64,000 nucleotides of DNA, taken from assembly GCA_038373865.1 (NCBI GenBank), contig JAXGGA010001640.1, positions 62,001 through 126,000 on the forward strand. The letters are read 5' to 3'. A program made the translations under genes and the position numbers. This stretch comes from Uloborus plumipes (taxonomy: Eukaryota > Arthropoda > Arachnida > Araneae > Uloboridae). The notes below the pieces were generated by a model. It saw only the letters and a list, made by a program, of their open reading frames with translations. It was not told where the DNA came from and did not search any database. Positions 56,135-64,000 of this stretch are shown in pieces; the stretch's first letter is position 1, and every line of letters starts with the position of its first letter.

Positions 56135-57374
56135 AACTTATTCACAGTTTACATGTAGAAAGACAAATTTAAATTTATATTTAGGGATTCTAAAGAATTT
56201 CTTCTTTTACCTTCAACAAAACATTCTGTGAATATGAATGAACTTGAAATGAAAAGAAATCACACCAGCTTCACAAGATTTTACAGCAGAAACACTAGCT
56301 CAACAACCTACTTCTTTCAGAATTTGAAAGACAACTAAGATACACATGTGAGAGAAAGTCAGAACAAGGATGACCACATGGTATGAACAACCCTGGACAA
56401 GTTGAGAAATGCTCAGTCCTGTTGTAGGTAGCAACCAGATGTTTAAAAATCAGACAAGTTTAGTGGTATTCTATATTCCCAGGTGTTAAAAATATTAAAT
56501 TATCTTATTAAACTTTAAATATGTTTCTTCATTGCTCCTCTTAGTCTTTTTTTAGCATTTAAGGCAAAGAATAAGGTATATAATTACATTTAAATAAAAA
56601 AAAGGATTTAAAAAAATGAAAATAATCGTGATGTTTTTGTGCAATTTTTTGAAAGTTCAGTCCCTTATATCTGCCAAACGCCTTTGAATAACAAAGCAAC
56701 TTTTGTTTTATTAGAAAGCTGGTAAAAAGTACTTAAAATACCACATGTAAAAAATTTTTTATCTTGCCCCCCACATGCATTTTTTTAGCGTTGAAAATTG
56801 GATTTTTTAAAAAATTTACAACTTTGGGGGGGCATATCTCATAAAGGGGGTGGAATAACAAGCCAATTTTTTTTATACAGTAAGTAACCATGACTATGAA
56901 TATATGATGGAAAAATCGGCTTGTTACTTTGAAACCTTCATGGGTTTTTTAATGTTCGAAAGTAGTAAAAAATGTAATTTTCGTCGTGAACTTTGACCTT
57001 GAAAAAAGAAGTATTTTTTTTTAATCTGAAATTTATTGATAGCATATATAAAAAGATCTTTTTCTTAGCTTTCCAATGAGCTATAGTTGAGCTCAAAATC
57101 TTTGATAGAAAAAAAGTTATAGTTCATAAGGCAAAGCATCAAAACGCCCGATTTTCGCTGTTGCCAACAACAAAAAGGGCCTATATATCAAAGGGTAAAT
57201 TTTTTAAAAATAAAATGAACACTTTTTTGAGCTCTGAGAAGTAAAAGGAATACACATGCAAATTTTCATCAAAATCAAAAATGGTGATGCGCACCCCATT
57301 TGTTGATTTAAAATGGAATGACCCATGGGGAATTTGTGTGTCGGTCGGTCGGTCTGTCGGTCTGTCTGTCCCCC

Positions 57375-57950
57375 CCCTAATAACTTTTGAATGAACATTC
57401 CGATTTGGACAAACTTTTTTTTGTTGGAAAGATCTCGGCGAGTACAGCTCATTCCCATATTTGATTTTTCGATTTGAACAATTTTTGGTTCAACTTTGAA
57501 CCGTTCAAACAACCGGTCCCGCGATGCTAACTTTTGAGTGAACAGTCCGATTTGAACAAACTTTTTTTTGTTCGAAAGATCTTTTCAAGGATACTTCAGT
57601 CCCGTATCTACATTTTCGACTTGAACAATTTTTCGTTCAACATTGAACCGTTCAAACAAGCTGTCACCCCTAATAACTTTTGAATGAACAGTCCGATTTA
57701 AACAAATTATTTTTTGTTCGAAGCATCTCGGGAAGGATACTTCATTACCGTATTTAAATTTTCAGTTTGAACATTTTTTCGTTCAACATTGAACCGTTCA
57801 AGCAACCTTTCCTCATCTAATAACTTCTGAGTGAACCATCCGAATGGAATAAACTTTTTTTTGTGTGAAAGATCTCGGAGAGGATCATTCCCAGATTTCG
57901 CTTTTTGATTTGAAACATTTTTCGTTCAATATTGAACCGTTCAGAAAAAA
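57375..57950. repeat. Four tandem modules, about 147 bp
   Basis: (TAA)TAACTTTTGAATGAACAG-like starts at 57378, 57527, 57671 and 57819, each followed by TCCGATTTGAACAAACTTTT and ending with TTGAACCGTTCA. A GTCGGTCGGTCTGTC tract precedes the array. The layout matches the tandem-module repeats at 52294 and may be the inside of a further element whose 5' end was displaced. Confidence 0.8.
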
Positions 57951-58449
57951 AAAATTAACATTAGCGCCTACGGAGAATTTAAGTTGAATGTTGATCCTGA
58001 ACTTAAAGTCGGATTTCCTTCAAACTAACTTTGCAAGAAAATGGTTTTGATAAGCAATATTTGTAAAGTACTTTTCTGAATAATCTTCTGTGAGGACTCT
58101 GATTCCGACTCCGACTCCGCAAACATGGCGGAAATGCAGGCTCAGAAAAAAAAAATGACTGACTGTGCAGACGATTTTTGTTTATTTATTCATTTGTTTT
58201 ATTTTATTTATTATTATTTTTTTTTTGGCAGACGATTTTTTTTGTAACAAAAATAGTTTCATTCACGGGGGTATTTTATTCTTTATTTATATTTAACAAC
58301 TGGCAACGGATTAAAAGTGAAATTCGAGACATTTTATCAACGGACGAGTTTTTTTTTTTTCTTTTTTTTTCCTTTCTTTGATAAAATGTGTTTTAATGTC
58401 CTTTGTACTTGTAATTTTTTTTTGAAAACAATTGAGGAATTTTTCTACG

Positions 58450-58715
58450 GAAGAACTGTAACAGTTACATTCTTTAAAAGGTGCGACAAATCTTTATTTA
58501 TTCATTTATTTACTTTTTATGTGTCTATTTCATCTGATGAGAGAGGTATATTTTGCTTTTAGAAATCAGCTTTAAGTGCTAAAAAGGTATGTTTGACATA
58601 ATTTTTAGTCTCAGATAATCAAGAGAATAAGGATCAGATGCTAGAATGACGATGTCGATGTACGGGAAAGTAGACTCGTTTAGTTCTTGACAGAACTTCT
58701 TGTTATTCATTATGA
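58450..58715 (+). repeat. Dispersed repeat shared with 47950-48240
   Basis: Same blocks in the same order as the first copy, in the 9.7-kb gene-2 intron. It is followed by one more TTACGTCCGACACC motif (58808) next to CATGGAATTGCCC. Confidence 0.65.
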
Positions 58716-58822
58716 TGTAGCGAGTATTTTGAATACCAACTTAATCATTTCTATTCAGTTTATATTTGATAAATGGAACTAAAACTAAAAAAATATTTCT
58801 TCGTTTTTTACGTCCGACACCA

Positions 58823-59498
58823 TGGAATTGCCCTATTGCTACCTTATAGTTTAATTTATTTCAACTGATTATGCTGGTTTTTGTGCCATCCACTAAATGC
58901 GTTGCTTTCACTCTGATCCGGTAACTAATAACCAAACGCAAGTAAGATCATCAAAGTGTTATCAGGACATGAAAAGATGTTTCTGTACAACTAATTGTCT
59001 CGTTTGGAAGGTAGCTACAGATTTCCTATCCCTACATTTCTAAGCATTCATTTCCTTATTGTTGCAGCCAATGAAAAAAAAGATTGGTCTGTAGCTACTT
59101 AGCAGCTTCACAGTTTCTAAGTATTGTTCCTACCAACTTGCTTCTGCTTAGTCATTCAATTCTTATTGTTTTTGACTAGTCATATTATTTTTATCCGATC
59201 TCTTTGGAGTCCTTTTGCCACTTATTTCATGGTTTATCTATTAACCATTTCCTAATTAAAAATCGAAATATTGCTCTTTTTCATTCTTTTTAACGCAATA
59301 AAAAAATTGTTTTAGTTGTTTCTTTTTTTTAAATCGCGGTCAACGTAGTCTTCGCTATTGTTTACATAAAAGGTTAGTGGTAATACCAATGAAACTTTAC
59401 TGCAGTGTGTAAGAGTTTTGTAAATTTATTTAATAGGGTAGAACATCAAATGCGCATCAAATCAGGTTAATTTAATTCCCTTTTTTTTATTTTTCCAG
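58823..59498. other. Intron sequence, no recognised content
   Basis: The end of the 9.7-kb gene-2 intron. AT-rich, no repeat family recognised, ending in the pyrimidine-rich tract TTCCCTTTTTTTTATTTTTC before the acceptor. Confidence 0.45.
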
Positions 59499-59585
59499 CG
59501 CCTGGCTATTTCCACAGAGCATTCAACCTCTTAACGCCGATTTTTCGACCAACGCTTCTGGAGAAGATTCAAGTTGTGTCCAAAA
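59499..59585 (+). CDS. SEC14-like gene, exon 6 in view
   Basis: Acceptor TATTTTTCCAG, donor GTAAGA. The 87 bases complete Ala and read PGYFHRAFNLLTPIFRPTLL and EKIQVVSK plus one base. The joined (V)NAPxxFxxAxxLxxPxx... block is the classic end of the CRAL-TRIO domain gate helix. Phase 1 in, phase 1 out. Confidence 0.93.
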
Positions 59586-60701
59586 GTAAGATTTAAACAT
59601 TTCCTTAATGCAACTCTTACTAAAAAAATTGCTAGAAAAACCCTCTTAATGTATAAATTCCAAAATCGGAGTTCTATTTTTGAAAACTCCTCACTGACGT
59701 AATAAAGTCCCTCCCGTGAATAAAAGACATGTTGTTCTGAAGCTCTTTTCTAAACAACCGTTTTTGGCACGTCAGCGTTTATTGAAAAAAAGAAAAATTT
59801 AATGCACTCTAGTCTCATTTAAGCATAATATACTTTTTAATACATGATTCATAAACTTTCTAATTAAGTTTCATTTCGTGTTTGATTAAGCTCATGAACA
59901 CTCTTTTCATGGTTAATTCCAATCCTTAGATGTTCAATGACGGTGAAATTGTTTTTAGAAAACCATTTACTACGCAAATTAAGTTCTTCACTCAACAATA
60001 AAAAAAATCCATCAACCTAGGTAAATTATTTTTTCCTTCATTAGCTCTTGTCGTAAAGTTATACGCCTATTAAAATTGAAATATTTTTACTATGCATGCC
60101 GTACTATACATTGAAATTAGAGTAAACTAGAAAACATTCACGTGGTACACAATTTGTTACTACGATGGTTGTAAACCTTATGCAACGTGCATTTGTTTGC
60201 TTCACACTTGTTTGCAACATTCATTTGTTTTTAGCACACAATAACAAAAACTAATTGCTTTATTTACAATGAGATTATTCCCTGTGTTTTAAAATGTTTT
60301 AAAAGTAATATTGTTATCAGAATATTTTTCCGCCTGAAATAATTTTCATAAAGATCTTCTGTTCAGAAAATCAGAAAGAAATCACGTTCTGGTATTGGAC
60401 TTATTTGAGCAATGTAAATACTTTAATTTACGAAAGCGCCCATTCCAGTCAAAAATTTGAATACAGTTTTACTTCAATGATTTGACAGAACATTAATCAA
60501 TGACGTTTTATACAGTACTTGATTTCTCTATGTGATGAAAAAATACTTCAGCCATGTTTTTGTTTTATTTCCAATGCTTCAAATGAAATGTGAGGAATGG
60601 ATTCAATTTTCTTGCATAAAATTCAAACAAATATGAAAAAAAAAAATAATTGTTTTGGTTTTAAACTTAACCGAAAATGGCTTTTATTTCCCTTTTTTCA
60701 G
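59586..60701. other. 1.1-kb intron, no recognised content
   Basis: AT-rich intron of gene 2. No repeat family or reading frame of note was recognised. Confidence 0.5.
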
Positions 60702-60808
60702 ATCAAACGGGAGAACTGTTGAGAAAGTACATCGATGACGACGTGCTTCCCTCCTTTTTAGGGGGTAAAAGAGTCGATTCTAAAGGCGATCCCAAATGTG
60801 GTGAATTG
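60702..60808 (+). CDS. SEC14-like gene, exon 7 in view (end of CRAL-TRIO)
   Basis: Acceptor CCCTTTTTTCAG, donor GTAAGC. The 107 bases complete Asn and read QTGELLRKYIDDDVLPSFLG, then GKRVDSKGDPKCGEL. LLxKYIxxDxLPxxxGG followed by DxxGDPKC is the standard end of the lipid-binding domain in SEC14L proteins with a C-terminal GOLD domain. Ends on a codon boundary. Confidence 0.95.
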
Positions 60809-60892
60809 GTAAGCTAACTAATTTCAGCACAATTTGAAAGCAATTGCAAAACATATTTTAGCAAATGAATTCCACTTGAAATCACATTGGTA

Positions 60893-61071
60893 CAGTCGAG
60901 CCCCCTTATCGTATATCGGTTAAAATAACATCCCGCTTAATACTCGTATAATACATTTTCAATGTTCCACAAAGCTGTAATGCATTATTTTGAGCTCGGA
61001 TAATGGAATATCTCGCTTATTAGAATATTTTTTCGTGGCAATGTGGCTATTCCATTAAGCGGGCTCGATTG
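60893..61071. mobile_element. 179-bp pogo/Tigger-like MITE
   Basis: CAGTCGAGCCCCCTTAT at the left against ATTAAGCGGGCTCGATTG at the right, with TA on both sides (60891-60892, 61072-61073). The short TIRs starting CAG with TA duplication fit pogo/Tigger-type elements. In the 640-base gene-2 intron. Confidence 0.75.
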
Positions 61072-61448
61072 TATTAGCTAGTTTAACTCTTCACGCTTGT
61101 GAAATGCGACAGGTGACTCATTCATGTCACAAACTTTGCAAAGAATTTAGAAACAGTTACAAATTGCAGTTTTCTATTTCAAAGTTATCATATTAATCTA
61201 GGCTAGTAATTCCTTGGAACTCTTTCTCCAGTTTTAAGTCAATAGATACTGTCACACTATTAAAATGTGTGAATTGGCTAAAAATGGACACTGTGGATTG
61301 AAGTCACCTAGAAAGTATCTACTGTAAGACTATCAGAACAACCCTTTTTTTTATAAGCTTTATTTAACAAAATATTTATGATGTTGAGCCATTTTTAATG
61401 TGTAGTAAAATATGGTATCATCTAATCCAATGTTCTCTTATTTTTCAG

Positions 61449-61675
61449 TTTCCAATAATGACGCATCCGTATTGCAAGATTCCACAAGAGTTCTATATTA
61501 ATATTCGAAAACCGATCCTTTCCCCCAAAGAACCAGGGGCTCAGAGTGTTACCGTTGGAGCCAGGTCGGTCTGCAATGTACCCGTGGTTATAAAAAAAGC
61601 TGGTACAAAGGTCAATGTTCGATATAGGTCGGAAGGAGGGAGCTTCGGTATTCGAATCCTTTTCCGCGAAGATGA
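61449..61675 (+). CDS. SEC14-like gene, exon 8 in view (GOLD domain)
   Basis: Acceptor ATTTTTCAG, donor GTAAGT. The 227 bases read FPIMTHPYCKIPQEFYINIR, then SVTVGARSVCNVPVVIKKAG and FGIRILFREDE plus two bases. IPxxFYxxx marks the start of the GOLD (Golgi dynamics) beta-sandwich in SEC14L/TAP proteins, and FGIxIxF is its core strand (human: VGFGIFLK). The rest of the GOLD domain (about 50 residues) must lie beyond 64000, because the intron up to the edge shows only transposons. The Tc1 element starts 42 bases after the donor. Confidence 0.93.
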
Positions 61676-61717
61676 GTAAGTAAAGTGATCTTGGGATGTG
61701 AATCTTAATTAATGATA

Positions 61718-63119
61718 CACTGCTCGACATTGAAAATGCAACACCAAGAAGGAGTGGTCGGAAATTCATGCAAATTTTACCGTAGACGCACGTCACTGAG
61801 TTATGCAAATGATATGAAATGCGCAGCTCTCCGACGCACGTGATATAAGAGAATGAAGTTGAAAAGTGGGCTATGTTCATGTTGGTTTTTCTGCCAGACT
61901 AATTATCGGAGAAATTTGGTTTTTGTCTCGAAGGATACGTGTGATAGGAGGAAATGCCACGCCGTCCTCAACGAAGACACTTCCAGCATATAGACGACTT
62001 TACAAGGGGTATGGTGATAGGACTGAGAAGGGGAGGTTGGTCCATACGTCAAATTGCAGCTGATACCCACATGGATGCAAGCACTGTGCATCGGCTGTGT
62101 CGGAGATGGTTGGAAAGAGGAAATGTAGCCACATTGAGGGGTGCAGGTGCAGCCAGAGTGACGTCAGACCGCTTGGATCGACGGATTCACCGACAAGCTG
62201 TGGCGGACCCGCAAGTCACTTGTACGTCGATTCTGCAGCACGTGCAAGGTACCCTGGATGTTCCTGTGTCGACCAGAACCATTTCCCGTCGAATGGTTGC
62301 ACGTGGCCTGCAATCGCTAAGAAGACTGCCATTGACCTCACAGCACAGACTCCAACGTTTGGAATGGTGCCGGACCAGAGCGACGTGGATGGCAGAATGG
62401 CAAACCGTAGTGTTCTCAAATGAATCCCGCTTCTGTTTGTCCAGCGATAGTCATCGCATACGTGTGTGGCGTCGACGTGGAGAAAGATCGAATCCGGCAG
62501 TAACTGTGGAACGCCCCACAGCGCGACAACGTGGCATAATGGTTTGGGGCGCTATTGCATACAATTCCGTATCACCTCTAGTTCGTATTCGGGGCACTAT
62601 GACGGTCCAACGATATGTAGATAATGTACTGCGGCCGGTGGCAATCCCCTACCTTCAGGGTCTGCCAAATGCAATTTTTCAACAGGATAACGCCCGGCCT
62701 CACAGTGCTCGAATCAGCCAACATGCTCTACGAGGTGTACAGATGCTTTCATGGCCACCATACTCTCCTGACTTGTCACCAATCAAACGTGTGGGACGTG
62801 ATTGGACGCCGTTTGCAGAACCTGCCCCTGCCTCGTTCAGAGGACGAACTGCGGCAAATGGTTGAAAGGGAATGGAGTGCCATCCCTCAGGACACCATCC
62901 GCAGGCTTATTGACTCCATGCCTAGACGTGTTTCTTCGTGCATCGCTGTCCGCGGTGGTCCTACTTCTTACTGAGCCGACGCCGTCCTCGCTTTAAATTT
63001 TGCTTATTTATTTTGAAATAAATATCACTTATTGTTCCATGCTGTCTCTGTCTTCTTACCAAATTTCATCAATTTCTGACCACTCCTTCTTGGTGTTGCA
63101 TTTTCAATGTCTAGCAGTG
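61718..63119 (+). mobile_element. Tc1-like transposon, 1402 bp, with TIRs and TA duplication
   Basis: CACTGCTCGACATTGAAAAT GCAACACCAAGAAGG at the left is inverted almost exactly at the right, with TA on both sides (61716-61717, 63120-63121). It carries a transposase gene at 61954-62974. Length and structure are those of a complete element. It sits in the last gene-2 intron in view. Confidence 0.95.
61954..62974 (+). pseudogene. Tc1 transposase, nearly full length but inactivated
   Basis: From the ATG at 61954: helix-turn-helix 1 (DDFTRGMVIGLRRGGWSIRQ), helix-turn-helix 2 (VSTRTISRRMVARGL), a catalytic core with VFSNESRF (near 62411), a WGAI strand, FQQDNARPH (near 62680) and WPPYSPDLSPIK (near 62754). 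A 2-base deletion near 62787 shifts the frame; the C-terminus resumes as WDVIGRRLQNLPLPRSEDEL to the stop at 62974. The total would be about 340 residues, normal for Tc1 (DD34E). The first catalytic Asp is Asn (SNESRF where TDESRF is usual) and the Glu after SPI is Lys, so the triad keeps only the middle Asp. Confidence 0.93.
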
Positions 63120-63298
63120 TATGTTGAGTATTATTGATTTTGGTATTAGCTACGGCTTTCACTGCCTGGAAGGCAGTAATACTACTACTTTCTAGCCTTG
63201 TAGATCGTGATGCATTCAGAATTTTTCTAATTGGTATCTTATCTGTCATTTGGCAGTCATTGAAGACAATGACTGCCAAAGTAGTTCAAGTAAAGCTA

Positions 63299-63482
63299 CA
63301 CTGCAAAAAATATATTGCTGTTTTTACAATATAATCCCAGCAGCAGATTCCAGTTTGAAACTCTGAAATGCACAGTAATGAACTGTAAAATTAGCAATTT
63401 TGAAGTTTATTACTGTGCATTTTAAACTGGACCCTTGGCCGCCAGTGTCATACTGTAAAAAAAAAACCTATATTTTGCAGTG
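63299..63482. mobile_element. 184-bp CACTG-type MITE
   Basis: CACTGCAAAAAATATATTGC at the left against TATATTTTGCAGTG at the right; TA on both sides (63297-63298, 63483-63484). Related to the double-length copy at 41235-41590. A hairpin TTTGGCAGTCATTG/CAATGACTGCCAAA lies just before it (63249-63282). Confidence 0.8.
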
Positions 63483-63484
63483 TA

Positions 63485-64000
63485 TGCAATGCACTCTGTT
63501 ATCTCTTCCCTAAATATTTGGATACTTTGAGACGCATGCCATGTGTTTTCTTTGCTCATGCAGACGCTTTTTTTTTTCTACCAAGTCAAACCTCTCAGAC
63601 GACATTAGAAATATGGTGTTTTTAAGACCAACGCTGCAACATTAAATTTTGTCAGTGCCTGGTTGAAACACTTTTAACCCATTAATGCCAGACATTTTTT
63701 TCCAAAGATATTTTGTATACTGGTTACAAACAGTGTTTAATGGAGAGGAAAAATAATTTTAAAAATATCATGTAAAAATATTTTTTTTATTAAGGAAAGA
63801 AAAATCGTCCCTTAAAAGTTACGATAGGCCCCAGAGGGTACATACTTATCTTACTAAAAAAAAATTCTGCCTACGATATATTTAAAAAGGCATTTTATAA
63901 GAAGAAATAAAATCAGCAATTAACATAAACTGGGAAGCTGGGAATAACTTTGAAAACTTAGCTTTTTTTCTTGAGATTGTGAATGATGTATTTTTGATAA
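63485..64000. other. Right-edge non-coding sequence
   Basis: AT-rich, no recognised gene or exon; the next gene-2 exon is expected beyond the edge. Confidence 0.45.

Larger units (their letters stand above)
54547..57324. mobile_element. 2.8-kb near-perfect palindrome with GGGTCATTCCA termini
   Basis: GGGTCATTCCATTTTAAATC at 54547 is mirrored at 57324, with ATGG on both sides (54543-54546, 57325-57328). The arms (about 1.35 kb each) match almost throughout, down to TGTTTGTACCTACC near 55903 and its mirror near 55970; the loop is about 50 bases. The same short reading frame is present on both arms, pointing towards the centre. It lies in the 9.7-kb gene-2 intron, so the pre-mRNA would contain the whole hairpin. 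Confidence 0.9.

Noticed and set aside
61422..61880. 152-codon minus-strand frame
   Set aside because: It is the antisense of the GOLD exon at 61449-61675, which has correct splice sites and homology on the plus strand.
1..64000. Viral insertions, toxin genes or a prokaryotic-type defence cluster
   Set aside because: No reading frame with viral, toxin or defence motifs was recognised; all coding remnants outside the two host genes are transposase-like.

Overview
The window is nuclear DNA of an animal, most likely an arthropod and, from its mix of repeats, perhaps a spider or other arachnid (species inferred, not shown). It is AT-rich, has split genes with GT-AG introns of up to about 9.7 kb, and most of it is transposon sequence in many stages of decay. 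There are no bacterial-type operons. Two host genes are visible, both cut by long repeat-filled introns.

Gene 1 is on the minus strand between 15840 and 6001. Four GC-rich exons (15840-15684, 14512-14371, 9252-9123, 6185-6001) join in frame and encode two complete I-set immunoglobulin domains. They resemble the first two Ig domains of the giant muscle kinase twitchin/projectin (UNC-22/bent). The start codon must lie above 15840 and the rest of the protein below 6001.

Gene 2 is on the plus strand from 38807 to the right edge. Eight exons (38807-38869, 48312-48402, 48602-48696, 49486-49567, 49741-49821, 59499-59585, 60702-60808, 61449-61675) join in perfect phase into about 277 residues of a SEC14-like lipid-transfer protein: the CRAL-TRIO lipid-binding domain followed by the start of a GOLD domain. 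The first roughly 85 residues and the C-terminus are not in view. The two genes point away from each other, and the 23 kb between them holds only repeats.

Repeat layout. 1-831: Tc1-like remnant. 862-1130: palindrome. 1386-1681: tRNA-derived SINE with a 15-bp target duplication. 3601-5517: 1.9-kb foldback with a transposase C-terminus in its loop. 6284-8426: a dispersed repeat plus SINEs. 12022-13945: a TIR element and a satellite of about 134 bp. 17104-18205: Tc1/mariner-superfamily and MITE remnants. 19845-21860: an alternating A/B tandem array broken by a foldback. 24839-25870: half copy of the 3601 foldback. 28511-30382: pogo-like element. 33248-38778: TIR element, four-unit tandem array and a 2.9-kb foldback ending 28 bp before the first visible gene-2 exon. 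39289-41111: nested foldbacks. 41806-47776: two copies of one element, each with insertions at the same point; one holds a 2.9-kb TA element, which in turn holds a hAT MITE and a piggyBac MITE. 42408-44054: Helitron-like element. 49838-58822: another dense nest, including a 2.8-kb near-perfect palindrome. 61718-63119: nearly full-length Tc1 element with a destroyed catalytic triad.

The most unusual features are several kilobase-scale palindromes, three of them wholly or partly in gene-2 introns or beside its exons; a transposase-like protein of uncertain superfamily seen in two separate pieces; and several repeat families sharing a design of short 5' hairpin, GT-rich tract and tandem modules of about 145 bp.
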